A stretch of DNA of 64,000 bases. It comes from Mycobacterium sp. 852002-51163_SCH5372311. Lineage in GTDB: Bacteria > Actinomycetota > Actinomycetes > Mycobacteriales > Mycobacteriaceae. The notes under the pieces are model-generated. The model did not search any database. It worked only from the letters and a program-made list of their open reading frames with translations, and was not told where the DNA came from. A program made the translations under genes and the position numbers. The stretch lies in the NCBI RefSeq assembly GCF_001667115.1, contig NZ_LZIJ01000100.1, positions 1 to 64,000 on the forward strand. Reading direction: 5' to 3'. Shown here piece by piece: positions 42,996 to 51,980 of the stretch (its first letter is position 1; each line of letters begins with the position of its first letter).

Positions 42996-43631
42996 TCAAC
43001 ATGCGCGCGCACGCAAAGCGCGATACGCAGCGCGGCCGACGATGTCGGCGAGAGCTTCCGGCGACCACGCATCTGGCTGCTCGAGCAACATTCGCGCCGC
43101 CGTTTCGCACATTCCGACGAAGATCTCGGTGAGTACCGGAGCGACGCGGTCGATGTCGTCGACCTGCCAGCGCTCGAACAGCGGCCACATCACCGACGCG
43201 ACCTGCTGGCGGATTCGTCGCCGGCCATGCGAGATCGCCTCGGCGAGAAGCGGTTCGGGATCATTGGCGAAGATGATACGCCAAGAGGCGGGGCGGCGCT
43301 TGACATCGTCGAGCAGGGATCGGAACCCGTCGACGAACATCTGCTCAACCGACGTCGTCTTCAACGGCGGCAGGATCGCCAGTAGCGCGTTGAGTGCGAC
43401 GTCTGTCTCGCGATCGAGCAGGGCGCGCAGCACGTCACCCCGGCCGCTGTAGCAGTCGTAGACGACCGGCCGGCTCACTCCCATGCGCACCGAGATGGCT
43501 CCCATGGTGACCGCGGAAACCCCTTCGGCCGCAGCAAGTTCCAGCGCCGCGTCGAGCACCTGGGGCCGGCGGCGTTCCGGGCCGAGGTGTTCGGCCCGCG
43601 GGCGTTCACGCGGCGCGCTGCGCGGAGTCAC
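42996..43631 (-). CDS. TetR-family regulator
   Basis: A 211-residue TetR protein with helix-turn-helix SVRMGVSRPVVYDCYSGRGD preceded by MGAI. The GTG at 43631 overlaps the stop of the MpaB-family gene by 4 bases (GTGA), so it is translated with it. It ends 4 bp from the convergent HsaA-like gene. It is likely the regulator of that gene (palindrome at 41786) or of its own operon (repeats at 44713). Confidence 0.85.
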   Translation of the reverse strand: MTPRSAPRERPRAEHLGPERRRPQVLDAALELAAAEGVSAVTMGAISVRMGVSRPVVYDCYSGRGDVLRALLDRETDVALNALLAILPPLKTTSVEQMFVDGFRSLLDDVKRRPASWRIIFANDPEPLLAEAISHGRRRIRQQVASVMWPLFERWQVDDIDRVAPVLTEIFVGMCETAARMLLEQPDAWSPEALADIVGRAAYRALRARAC

Positions 43632-44701
43632 ACCACAGAACCGAGGATCGGCTGGGATTCGATGATGCCGTCGTCGCTGGGCGTGAGGCCCTGGTCGAAC
43701 ACCCGGGCCTTCTGTCGGTCGCGGAACTGCTTGTGCGCCAACGCGGGAGCATCGAAGCCGAGCCGGGCCTGCGCCTCATGCGGCGTGGTGGTCACCGGAT
43801 TCTGCGCCGGCACCGAGCACAGCACCGGTGCCGCGACCGCAACGGTGGTGGGAGACAGCAACTGCAACAGCATCAACTGGAATCGGGTGCTCATGCTGAT
43901 CGTCTTGAACGCGACACGCAAAACCGGGACCACTGCCGCGTCGAGCACGGGATTGACTGGGAGACCGGACATCTGCCGCATCCACTTCGGCATTGTGGCC
44001 AGCGTTCCGCGGCGCAGGACTGCGGCGACCAGCAGGGCACCGGGCTGCATCAGTGGCGGCATCGGCGGCAGCATCACCTCCGCGCGCAGCAGATGGTTCA
44101 TCGCTTTCTTGGCGATGTCGGAACCCAGCAACTGCGGCCGCATTTCGTCGAAGTACTGCCGGATGCCCTCACGTGTCGTCGGCACGTCGGCCGGATCGCA
44201 GGTTTGCAGTTCGGCGGCCAGCGCGCACTCGGCCCAGTACTGCCGCTCCTCCTCCGGCGAGAGCTTGCCGGGCCCGTACTTTTCGTAGGCGACGAGGATG
44301 GAGTGCCATGCCGTGAGGTGGATCCACAGCTGTGACGCCGGGTCGTTGGCGTCGTAGCGGATACCGGTCACCTCGTCGGTGCCGACAGCTTTCGAATGGA
44401 TCTTCACCAACACATCGGCGGCCTTGACGGTGGATGCGCTGTCGCCGAACGCCACCATCGAGAAATAGCGCAGCGTGCGGTCGTAGCGGGTGCGCGGCCG
44501 CTTGTAGATTTCGTGGGTCTTGTCGACGGCAGCGACCAGAGCGGGGTCGAGTTCTTCGATCACCACCGAGCGCTGGAAGCCGACGGTCAGCGACGTCGGG
44601 TAGCTCCACACCTTCCAGGTCACCGAGTCTGGGCCGAAGAAGCCGTAGTCTTCGGCCGCTTTGACCTGCGGTAATGACATCATGTCGCGGATCCCGCCCA
44701 T
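43628..44701 (-). CDS. MpaB/DUF2236 family oxygenase-like protein
   Basis: A 357-residue protein of the DUF2236 family, whose members include the latex-clearing oxygenase Lcp and MpaB, with heme-binding or metal-binding activity. WIHLTAWHSILVAYEKYG carries the conserved His pair. The ATG at 44701 follows AAAAAGGGG; a GTG seven codons upstream is less likely as it overlaps the repeated operator. It is the first gene of a unit with the TetR at 42996. Substrate unknown, perhaps an isoprenoid or lipid. Confidence 0.8.
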   Translation of the reverse strand: MGGIRDMMSLPQVKAAEDYGFFGPDSVTWKVWSYPTSLTVGFQRSVVIEELDPALVAAVDKTHEIYKRPRTRYDRTLRYFSMVAFGDSASTVKAADVLVKIHSKAVGTDEVTGIRYDANDPASQLWIHLTAWHSILVAYEKYGPGKLSPEEERQYWAECALAAELQTCDPADVPTTREGIRQYFDEMRPQLLGSDIAKKAMNHLLRAEVMLPPMPPLMQPGALLVAAVLRRGTLATMPKWMRQMSGLPVNPVLDAAVVPVLRVAFKTISMSTRFQLMLLQLLSPTTVAVAAPVLCSVPAQNPVTTTPHEAQARLGFDAPALAHKQFRDRQKARVFDQGLTPSDDGIIESQPILGSVV

Positions 44702-44712
44702 GTGCGCCCCTT

Positions 44713-44751
44713 TTTCCGACACTGTGTAGGAATTTCCGACAACGTGTAGGA
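44713..44751. promoter_or_regulatory. Two direct copies of a palindromic operator before the MpaB gene
   Basis: TTTCCGACACTGTGTAGGA (44713-44731) and TTTCCGACAACGTGTAGGA (44733-44751) are 20 bp apart. Each is itself a near-palindrome (CCGACAC-T-GTGTAGG). Two adjacent sites on the same helix face, 12 bp from the start codon, fit cooperative binding of two TetR dimers. Confidence 0.65.
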
Positions 44752-44786
44752 TAACTCGCTCTAGGGTTCGCGTGTCAAGCTGACGG

Positions 44787-45353
44787 CTACGTCGGATCGG
44801 TCAGCATGAGGTCGAGGAAGCGTTCGCGTTGGGCCGCCTTTTGCGCCTGGGCGGCCGAGCCGGCGAGGTGCAGCAGCCCGATTCCGGCGGCGAAGGTCAA
44901 CTCGGCGCGCAGCTTGGCGTCTGCCGGGCTGAAGCCGTAGTCCGCGTAAGCCTTTGTGACGGAGCGGAGCAGGCGTCCGTCGGCCGCACGGATATTGGCG
45001 GCGGCGACGGGGTCGGTACGCGCCCATTCGCGCATGGCACGTTCCAGCATCCAATGTTGTGGGCTGGTGAGCGCAGTCATCATGGCGGACAACCGTTCTC
45101 GAGGTGGCAGGGCGTCGAGTTCGGCAAGCGAGCGCCGGTCGTCTTCCAGGAACGCATTCCATGACTCGACGAGAGCGGCGCGATAGCTCTCCATGTCCTC
45201 GAAGTGCCAGTAGAAGCTGCCGCGCGTGACACCGACGCGCTGGCAAAGGCGTTCGACCTTCAAAGCGCGTACGCCGTGCTCGGCGAGCAAGTCGTAGCCC
45301 GCCTGCAGCCAATCCTCGACCGTCAGGCGGGACTGGGGCTTGCGTGCTGCCAC
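44787..45353 (-). CDS. TetR-family regulator
   Basis: A 188-residue TetR with helix-turn-helix LCQRVGVTRGSFYWHFEDME. It starts at a GTG at 45353, 10 bp after the MFS gene stop on the same strand, and ends 35 bp before the double operator at 44713-44751. It is the best candidate for that operator and may control the MpaB unit, and it may be co-transcribed with the transporter. Confidence 0.85.
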   Translation of the reverse strand: MAARKPQSRLTVEDWLQAGYDLLAEHGVRALKVERLCQRVGVTRGSFYWHFEDMESYRAALVESWNAFLEDDRRSLAELDALPPRERLSAMMTALTSPQHWMLERAMREWARTDPVAAANIRAADGRLLRSVTKAYADYGFSPADAKLRAELTFAAGIGLLHLAGSAAQAQKAAQRERFLDLMLTDPT

Positions 45354-45363
45354 ACCGTGAAGG

Positions 45364-46848
45364 TTACGGGTGGCTCGCGTCGTCCTCGTTCTCGGCGTCG
45401 GCCACGGTCAGCGGCAACGCCAGTTCCTCCAGCGGCCGTCGTTCGGCTGCGACACCGAGCCAGATTTCGACTACCCCCGCGATTGCCATCACGACGGCCC
45501 CGATCAGGAACGACCACACCACCTGACCGCGCTGCCCCGAATTGATCAACTCGCCGAACAATAACGGCCCCGTGATACCGCCGATCGCGGTGCCCACTGC
45601 GTAGAAGAACGCAATCGCCAGCGCCCTGGTCTCCATAGGAAAGATCTCGCTGACGGTCAGGTAGGCCGCGCTCGCACCCGCCGACGCCAAGAAGAACGCG
45701 GCTCCGAGCACAGCGATGAAAGTCCAGGGACCGCCAGTCTGGGTCACGAACAGCACCGCGAGGACGACGACCACGGCCGCCGAACCGATGTACGTCGACG
45801 CGATCATCGGCTTGCGGCCGACGGTGTCGAACAGGTGCCCGAGCAACAAGGGGCCGAGGAAATTGCTCAGCGCCCACACAATGAAGAACAGCGGCACACT
45901 TCCCGACGGCACGCCGTAGAAGTTCTTTTCATTCAACAGCGTGCCGAGATTGAACGTCACGCCGTTATAGAGAAACGCCTGCCCGATGAACAGGGCCAGT
46001 CCCAGCACTGCACGCTCCGGATAGAGCTTGAATGCCACCTTGGCGATCTCGGTGAACGAGATCGTCTCGCGCTGCCTGATTTTCAGTGGTCGCCCTTGCG
46101 GCTCGGACAATGGTTCGCCGGTTTGCTGTTGGACTTCGCCTTCTATCTCGCCGACGACTTGTTCGGCTTCGTCATTGCGCCCGTGAATGAACAACCATCG
46201 CGGACTTTCCGGAACGTTGCGCCGCACCACGAGGACGAAAATGCCGAAGATGGCGCCGATGCCGAAGGCGAGCCGCCATCCGATGTTGGCCGGGAAGTTC
46301 GACGTGTCCAGTAGTACCAGCGCGCCGGCCGCCCCGAGGGCGGAACCCAGCCAGTAGGTCCCGTTGATGATCAGGTCGACGCGACCGCGCAGACGTGCCG
46401 GGATCAGTTCGTCGATCGCCGAGTTGATAGCGGCGTATTCGCCGCCAATGCCCGCGCCGGTAAAGAAGCGCGTGATGAAGAAATACCAAGGGGCGAAGGC
46501 GAATGCGGTCGCAACGGTGGCGGTCAGATACAGCACAAGGGTCAGCACGAAGAGATTGCGCCGTCCGAAGCGGTCCGTCAGGTGACCGAAGAACAATGCA
46601 CCTAAGCATGCACCGACGATGTAAATGGCCCCCGCCATGCCGATGTTTGCGGCGTTGAGGTCGATGCCGCTGCCCGGCTCCTTGAGGCGCGCCGACACGT
46701 TGCCGACCATCGTGACCTCGAGCCCGTCCAGGATCCACACCCCGCCCAAGCCGACGACCACGCGCCAGTGGAAGCGCGACCAGGGCAGCCGGTCCAGCCG
46801 TGCCGGTATCTGCGTGGTGATGGTTCCGGTCTGCACGCCTTCGCTCAT
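45364..46848 (-). CDS. MFS transporter, sugar-porter-like
   Basis: A 494-residue major facilitator with 12 predicted helices. Signatures are DRFGRRNLFVLTLVLY between helices 2 and 3, the RFFTGAGIGGEYAAINSAIDE segment, the PESPRWL motif after helix 6, and DTVGRKPM between helices 8 and 9, all typical of the sugar porter/metabolite:H+ symporter branch. A charged cytosolic loop of about 55 residues lies between the halves. The ATG at 46848 (MSEGVQTG) is preferred to an upstream in-frame ATG inside the hairpin at 46900. Substrate not predictable. Confidence 0.85.
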   Translation of the reverse strand: MSEGVQTGTITTQIPARLDRLPWSRFHWRVVVGLGGVWILDGLEVTMVGNVSARLKEPGSGIDLNAANIGMAGAIYIVGACLGALFFGHLTDRFGRRNLFVLTLVLYLTATVATAFAFAPWYFFITRFFTGAGIGGEYAAINSAIDELIPARLRGRVDLIINGTYWLGSALGAAGALVLLDTSNFPANIGWRLAFGIGAIFGIFVLVVRRNVPESPRWLFIHGRNDEAEQVVGEIEGEVQQQTGEPLSEPQGRPLKIRQRETISFTEIAKVAFKLYPERAVLGLALFIGQAFLYNGVTFNLGTLLNEKNFYGVPSGSVPLFFIVWALSNFLGPLLLGHLFDTVGRKPMIASTYIGSAAVVVVLAVLFVTQTGGPWTFIAVLGAAFFLASAGASAAYLTVSEIFPMETRALAIAFFYAVGTAIGGITGPLLFGELINSGQRGQVVWSFLIGAVVMAIAGVVEIWLGVAAERRPLEELALPLTVADAENEDDASHP

Positions 46849-46899
46849 GGGTTCTTCACTACCCGTTGCGGCGGCGAATCGCACCTCCGGTTTTTGGGT

Positions 46900-46955
46900 G
46901 AGCGGACGCAAAGTCGCGTTCTGCGGGCCTGACGAGTGCGATTGTGCGTCTGCTC
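46900..46955. repeat. Imperfect GAGCAGACGC-family hairpin
   Basis: Left arm GAGCGGACGCAAAGTCGCGTT pairs imperfectly with right arm GTGCGATTGTGCGTCTGCTC (46936-46955). It lies in the 190-bp space between divergent MFS and kinase genes, upstream of both, so it is probably a relic or blocks read-through rather than ending either gene. Confidence 0.6.
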
Positions 46956-47039
46956 GCCGGGGTCAATCCTGCGCAAACGTCTGCGAGCTGGACCCTTGTC
47001 AGCGGATACTTACCGGAGCGCATCAAGGCAGGGGGTTCC

Positions 47040-48617
47040 GTGAAGTCGCTGGTCGGCGGGTCGTTCGGCAAATACCGCATCAACCGGATGCTGGGCAAGG
47101 GCGGCATGGGCGAGGTGTACGAGGCGTACGACACCGACAAGGGCCGGACCGTTGCCCTGAAGGTGCTTGCCGATCAGTACGCGCAAGACGACACCTTCCG
47201 CACGCGGTTCTTGCGCGAGTCGCGGGCCGCCGCCGTCCTGCAAGAGCCGCACGTCATCCCGATCCACGACTGGGGCGAGATCGACGAAACGCTGTACATC
47301 GACATGCGGCTGGTTCAGGGTCAGACGTTGGCCGAGATGCTCAAGGTGCGAGCCCTGGAACCGAAACGGGCGGTCGATATCGTTCGGCAAGTTGCGGCGG
47401 CCTTGGATGCTGCCCATGCCGAAGGGCTGATCCATCGCGACGTCAAACCGCAGAACATTATTGTCACGGCAGACGATTTCGCGTACTTGGTGGACTTCGG
47501 TATCGCCGAAGCCCGCGGCGACACCCATCTGACGATGACGGGTTATCACATCGGCAGCTTCGATTACATGGCGCCGGAGCGATTCCGCGAGCAGGCGGCC
47601 ACAGCGGCTGTCGATATCTACGCGCTGGGATGTGTTCTCTACGAGGCGTTGACGGGCCGCAAGCCGTTTCCCGGTCCGAGTGAGCAAGTCATCACAGGTC
47701 ACCTCTCGATGCCGCCGCCGCGAGCAAGTGCGGTGAATCCTCTTGTCCCGGCGTCTCTTGACGACGTCATCGCTCGCGCCATGGCGAAAGAGCCAGATGA
47801 TCGTTACGGCAGCGCCGGAGCGTTGGGCCGCGCCGCCACGCGTGCGCTTACAGATGTTCCGACGGGCCCGCGCGCCGCGCCGACGATGCCGGCCGGCGGG
47901 TATGGGCCGCCTCGCACCGCGCCTCCTCCCCCGAATTACGGGTTTCCCAGTGGGCCTCAGCCGTATTCTCCTTCTCCTGGAACGGGTCCCGATCGTGTGG
48001 CTGCTACCCCAGCTTCCGAGGAGCGTTCGTCAAGATCCGTAGTGCCGATCGTTGTCGCAGTAGCGGCGGCGGTGGTTGTGATCGTTGTTGCGGCGACGAT
48101 CGGTGTGCTGGTTAGCCGAAATTCCGGGTCGGACAACGCAACTCAGCCGACGATCAGTTACTCGACGCCCAGCTCGAACACGTATGACACCGGGTCACCG
48201 TCGACAACTTCGTCGCGAACGGTTGCCCCGACGTCTCAAGATCCCACACAGCAACTACGTCAAATCGCTGATGGTGACCGGTCTTTCGTGGCCAGCCAGC
48301 TGGCGGACAAATGGGTGCCGCAGCTCAGCTCGAAGCGACCTGGCATTAAAGACAACGGAGTGGTGTGGGACAACGCCATGGCGCTGCAAGAGCACCAGCA
48401 GCTACGGCAGCGTTACTCGGGCAGGCTGCTGTGGTCGGGTGACTGGTCGACATTCTCCGATGCTGACTTTTGGGTCACCATTGCGGGCATTACTTTTCCG
48501 AACTCGGCGGGTGCGCTGGCGTGGTGCCGGGATAAAGGGTTTGATCGGGACCATTGCATCGCCAAGATCGTGAGTACGACGGCTCCGGTCGCTGGAAGTA
48601 CGGCGTACAACAACTGA
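47040..48617 (+). CDS. Receptor-type Ser/Thr protein kinase
   Basis: A 525-residue transmembrane kinase closely related in its kinase domain to the one at 37518. The kinase domain (about residues 8-275) has GKGGMGEVYEAY, VALKV, HRDVKPQN, DFGIAEARG and YMAPERF. A Pro-rich linker, a helix at about 326-352 (VVPIVVAVAAAVVVIVVAAT) and a Ser/Thr-rich stalk follow, then an external domain (about residues 400-510) with WVPQLSSKRPGIKDNG and one Cys pair (AWCRDKGFDRDHC). That external domain occurs in several mycobacterial envelope proteins. The GTG at 47040 gives the conserved kinase start; no obvious Shine-Dalgarno precedes it. Confidence 0.86.
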   Translation: MKSLVGGSFGKYRINRMLGKGGMGEVYEAYDTDKGRTVALKVLADQYAQDDTFRTRFLRESRAAAVLQEPHVIPIHDWGEIDETLYIDMRLVQGQTLAEMLKVRALEPKRAVDIVRQVAAALDAAHAEGLIHRDVKPQNIIVTADDFAYLVDFGIAEARGDTHLTMTGYHIGSFDYMAPERFREQAATAAVDIYALGCVLYEALTGRKPFPGPSEQVITGHLSMPPPRASAVNPLVPASLDDVIARAMAKEPDDRYGSAGALGRAATRALTDVPTGPRAAPTMPAGGYGPPRTAPPPPNYGFPSGPQPYSPSPGTGPDRVAATPASEERSSRSVVPIVVAVAAAVVVIVVAATIGVLVSRNSGSDNATQPTISYSTPSSNTYDTGSPSTTSSRTVAPTSQDPTQQLRQIADGDRSFVASQLADKWVPQLSSKRPGIKDNGVVWDNAMALQEHQQLRQRYSGRLLWSGDWSTFSDADFWVTIAGITFPNSAGALAWCRDKGFDRDHCIAKIVSTTAPVAGSTAYNN

Positions 48618-48811
48618 GTAGCTGTTGGGTCGAACGACAAGATCGCGTCGATGAGCCGAAACTCTATAAAAACAGCCACTTTTCGATTCAGACGCCGGCC
48701 ACAGACTATCCGATCGCCTGTTTCGTGCGTCGACCGCATCTTCAAGCTCAGCGACCATCGCCCTATGGCATCGACGCTCCTGTAGACGTCGAGTAGGGCA
48801 CAGTAATACCA

Positions 48812-48958
48812 CTAGATGTAATCGTGGTCTTTTCGCTGAAGCGGCACGCGGTACTCCTTGGTCCCGTCGCCGTCGACCTCGGTATAGGTCATGCCGATTG
48901 GTATCCACTCCAGCGCCATGACTTCATAATCCGCCGGAACGCAAGGAAATACCGCCAC
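48812..48958 (-). CDS. Small ORF at the end of the restriction island, possible gene or remnant
   Basis: A 48-codon frame on the minus strand, starting at a GTG 20 bp after the AspBHI-type nuclease stop and ending TAG at 48812. Residues such as YEVMALEWIPIGMTYTEVDG and EYRVPLQRKD look like real protein with regular codon use, unlike the frames around it. An internal ATG at 48919 gives a 35-residue version. I do not recognise a family. The remaining DNA from 48618 to 48811 holds nothing I can identify. Confidence 0.35.
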   Translation of the reverse strand: MAVFPCVPADYEVMALEWIPIGMTYTEVDGDGTKEYRVPLQRKDHDYI

Positions 48959-48978
48959 GCGGCAAGACAGCTACACCT

Positions 48979-50190
48979 TCACGGCGCTGTCGCTAGGTTG
49001 GGGAACCGGTTGGTCAGCCACGCCTGAACTGCCGCTACATCCCCGTAGCCTTTTTCGCGAAGAGCTTCTATAACATCTCGTGCGCAGATGAGCGCGATCG
49101 GGTGCTGGTCGGATCGGACCTCGTCGTACACCTGGGAGCCGAAGTACGAAGTCGTCACGAATACCCCGAAGTTCCGGGGGCGCAGCCGCGCAATGAGTCG
49201 ACTGACGTCTTTCACGCCGACCGAATTTGTGGCGGCGTAGCACTTCGCCTCAAGTGCAAAGTCAAGGATGATGCGATCGGCGAGCGGCCCCAGTGGGTAC
49301 TCGCCCACGGCATCTCTGCCGCCGTCTCGACGGGGAGGCGTGATATAGCAGTTCCCCGTGCCAGGGGCTATCATCCTCCAGATTTCAACGGCGCATTCCT
49401 CAAAATCGGTTGGCCGGCCGTGAAAGTGGTGACGAATAGCCGACAGGATGCTTGCGCCCACCTTGTCGTCTGGAAGTTGTTGCTCGCGACTTCGCACGAC
49501 CATAGTGGGCGGCGCGATGAGGGGCGTATAGACGCGGCCCTCCACCCAATTTCTCCACGGCGTAGGACAGCCGTCGGTGGTCGTGGGGGCGCCACCTCTG
49601 ACGGCGTCTAGCCACGAGCGGGAAACCGTTGCCACGTCGAGCACAGTGAACTTTGCGCGGTAATTCTGAAATCGTAGTCCGCTCTTGTTCCTCCAGATCG
49701 CTGTCAGTTCTTCATCGGGAGCAAGTGTCGCTGAGCCGGGGGCCAACAGGCCACGAAAACGAACGGCCCTGCCTGGGAATGCCTTCTCGAAGAGTAGGAA
49801 CGGCGGGACGCGAAGCCGGTCGTATTCTGATGCACCGTGCGCCGCCTCAAAGGCGTCTCTGAGGAGAACGTTGCCACCACGACGCGTGTCATGTAGCTCG
49901 TGACCAGGCGTCCGGTTGTCGCCGTAATAGGTGAACTCGCCAGTCTGAGGGTCAAGGCAGTCTGGCCAATCGACCTCCTCGCCGCTGGTGTATAGCACCG
50001 ACACCCGTACAGTTTTCTGCCACGGTGACCCGACATGGCGGAACCCGCCTTGGTTTCCGACCCCGCGAACCAAGCGATTGAGCGGGTCATCTGAGACATT
50101 CTTCTGACTGCCGCCGAGGTATACCGCCTCGAGGTGCAAGTCCGAGGTCGGAAGTTCCTCAAATGGAACTGCCCGGCCACTGTCGCCCAT
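48979..50190 (-). CDS. AspBHI/MspJI-like restriction endonuclease with Mrr-type catalytic domain
   Basis: A 403-residue protein. The N-terminal half resembles the AspBHI DNA-reading domain (VYLGGSQKNVSDDPLNRLV then GNQGGFRHVG). The C-terminal half is a PD-(D/E)XK nuclease of the Mrr type with DGGRDAVGEY and LDFALEAKCY, the expected Asp and Glu-x-Lys, so it looks catalytically intact. Known AspBHI/MspJI enzymes cut DNA holding 5-methylcytosine, but here the gene lies with a C5-cytosine methyltransferase, so its site preference is open. It is the fourth gene of the island, 177 bp after vsr. The ATG at 50190 is the first in frame. Confidence 0.72.
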   Translation of the reverse strand: MGDSGRAVPFEELPTSDLHLEAVYLGGSQKNVSDDPLNRLVRGVGNQGGFRHVGSPWQKTVRVSVLYTSGEEVDWPDCLDPQTGEFTYYGDNRTPGHELHDTRRGGNVLLRDAFEAAHGASEYDRLRVPPFLLFEKAFPGRAVRFRGLLAPGSATLAPDEELTAIWRNKSGLRFQNYRAKFTVLDVATVSRSWLDAVRGGAPTTTDGCPTPWRNWVEGRVYTPLIAPPTMVVRSREQQLPDDKVGASILSAIRHHFHGRPTDFEECAVEIWRMIAPGTGNCYITPPRRDGGRDAVGEYPLGPLADRIILDFALEAKCYAATNSVGVKDVSRLIARLRPRNFGVFVTTSYFGSQVYDEVRSDQHPIALICARDVIEALREKGYGDVAAVQAWLTNRFPNLATAP

Positions 50191-50367
50191 GTAAGGAACC
50201 GTACTGGGAATACGGAGAGATTCGTGGCCGATCGACGCTGTTCATCTGGCTCGATCGGGACATGCCGAGCTGTTTTGACCGACTCACTTCGTATGTATTC
50301 GGCAGCCGCGTCATCGTACATATTGGCAACGCGCCATCTCAGCAGGCGGACGAAGAGGCCCTAACGG

Positions 50368-50823
50368 TTAGGCCTTGGCACGGGGAGAAGCGGTTGGGGC
50401 GGAGCGGTTGCGGAACTGGACGGCGGTCGCAATGCGACCGACAGCGTCGGCAAGATCATCATGCTCCCAAACGCGTATCACTAGCCATCCGTGCGATTCC
50501 AAGGCGGCGGTTGTCTTCTTGTCACGCTCCGCAGTTCGGGCAAGTTTCGGACCCCAGTACCAGTTGTTCACGCGCGGTTGTCGGCCGTGTTGGGAGCATG
50601 CATGCCAGAAGCAGGAGTCGTAGAAGACAGCAACCTTTGCCCGTGTGAAGACGATGTCAGGCCGTGCCTTTGCACCGTCAGACAAAAGCAGCCGGTAGTC
50701 CTTGCGGAATCGAAGACCTCGGGCGTGAAGAAGCGATCGAAGACGGAGTTCCGGACGCGTGTCAGCTCGCTTAATAGCCTGTTGGTTGCGCGACCGGCCC
50801 TCGGTCGCCGGGCGCGGCACCAT
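50368..50823 (-). CDS. vsr: Very short patch repair (Vsr) endonuclease
   Basis: A 151-residue Vsr protein, which nicks next to T:G mismatches formed when 5-methylcytosine deaminates. It has the N-terminal RNQQAIKRADTRPELRLRSL, the catalytic ARPDIVFTRAKVAVFYDSCF with the active Asp, WHACSQHGRQPRVNNWYW with the zinc/active His and Cys residues, and the C-terminal GWLVIRVWEHDDL. The usual DGCFWH is DSCFWH. I start at ATG 50823, which matches the family length; an ATG at 50913 overlaps the upstream gene by 34 bases. A Vsr beside a C5 methyltransferase is the normal context. Confidence 0.85.
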   Translation of the reverse strand: MVPRPATEGRSRNQQAIKRADTRPELRLRSLLHARGLRFRKDYRLLLSDGAKARPDIVFTRAKVAVFYDSCFWHACSQHGRQPRVNNWYWGPKLARTAERDKKTTAALESHGWLVIRVWEHDDLADAVGRIATAVQFRNRSAPTASPRAKA

Positions 50824-50879
50824 GCCTCGTTCGTGCGCCTTTTGCCGGCGGGCAGCGGCTGCGTTGCCGCGCCCACTGG

Positions 50880-51980
50880 CTAAGTAGCGTGATGGATGAG
50901 CCCCTGAAGCCATTGCTCGATACTCTCAAGTCGCCCGGATTCCAAGTGTTCGAGAGCCCGTCTGATGCCTTCTCCCCGCCGGGGAACCGGTGCGTTGTAC
51001 GCGGCCCCCAGACCATCCGGGTTGATGTGCACCACGGAGGTAAACAGCAAGGTTGGCCCACGCCGGTTCTCGCACGCCGCCGCCAGCCGGGCCGGGTCGA
51101 ACTCGTTGGTGAGCAGCGTGTAGTCGAAAGCTTGTCCTGCTGACTCGTATCGTGCGTAAGCCTCGAAGTCGGTTGCGAATTGTTCTTCACGGTCGCTCCG
51201 AACCGACCACTTACAGGTAATAAGAATGCGGTAGTCCTCGGGTGGTCGGATGAGCGCTAGATCGACCTGGCGTGGCTTCTCGCCTGCGCGCGGCGCATAG
51301 AAGCCTGGTAGTTCATCCAGCCATGGGCGCACACGAATCTCGTACTTTTCGGCGATGGCGGGAATGCGACGCAGAATCGCGGCAACCGTGTCTTCGAATC
51401 CTTCACCCAGAAGATTCTTGCGCTTGTTCTCCTGGGTCACATGCAGGCGAATGCGCTCGGTCAGGTCGCGGAGTATGTCCTCGGGGGGGTCCTTGGATAG
51501 CCAGTCGCCAAGTGTGTCAAGAATCAATTTGACAAGTTCGGGGTCCTCCCCTGGTAACGGCATCTGTCGCGCGCTGTAAGCAGAGCGCTGTTCCTCTGCC
51601 CTCGCCGCGTTCTCACCACGCTGCGCACTTGCTGCCGCTGCGAGGCCCTCGGTCGCCCAGCGGAACAGGATGTCTATTTCATCACCAAGGTCACCGGCAT
51701 CCACTCCGAGGGCATCGGCCAGCCAAGCATGGAACGCTAGGGACCGGGCGTACCAGGGCCGGCCCGGCCGGCATTTGTCGGATTCGTAGCAATGTGCCAG
51801 GCCGATAGTCGGGTCGAGCCACAGCAAGAGCCGGTACACGTGTTCCCACGCGGTAGACGGCTCGACGGCACCAGCATTGCTGAAGTACCGATTCAACAGA
51901 CGATGTCGGTTGTCTGCCCCGAAGGCGCGTTGGATTACCTGCCCAGTCTCGTCCGCAAGGCCTTCGCCGTTGTCGCTCAT
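50880..51980 (-). CDS. Restriction-island protein with PD-(D/E)XK-like C-terminus
   Basis: A 366-residue protein. The N-terminal half is helical and has no family I recognise. The C-terminal half looks like a PD-(D/E)XK nuclease fold: GEGFEDTVAAIL (helix Glu), RQVDLALIRPPEDYRILITCKWSVRSD split into a conserved Asp and Lys with Cys where Glu would usually be. The ATG at 51980 overlaps the methyltransferase stop (ATGA), the usual coupling for R-M genes, and is preferred to one 7 codons upstream. It is the best candidate for the cognate restriction enzyme of the methyltransferase, by position only. Confidence 0.65.
   Translation of the reverse strand: MSDNGEGLADETGQVIQRAFGADNRHRLLNRYFSNAGAVEPSTAWEHVYRLLLWLDPTIGLAHCYESDKCRPGRPWYARSLAFHAWLADALGVDAGDLGDEIDILFRWATEGLAAAASAQRGENAARAEEQRSAYSARQMPLPGEDPELVKLILDTLGDWLSKDPPEDILRDLTERIRLHVTQENKRKNLLGEGFEDTVAAILRRIPAIAEKYEIRVRPWLDELPGFYAPRAGEKPRQVDLALIRPPEDYRILITCKWSVRSDREEQFATDFEAYARYESAGQAFDYTLLTNEFDPARLAAACENRRGPTLLFTSVVHINPDGLGAAYNAPVPRRGEGIRRALEHLESGRLESIEQWLQGLIHHAT

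Noticed and set aside
48700..48800. Minus-strand frame reading MVAELEDAVDARNRRSD, which resembles the false peptides called over tRNA genes
   Set aside because: I could not fold an acceptor stem, anticodon arm and T arm with the right spacing, and no CCA-type end is present.
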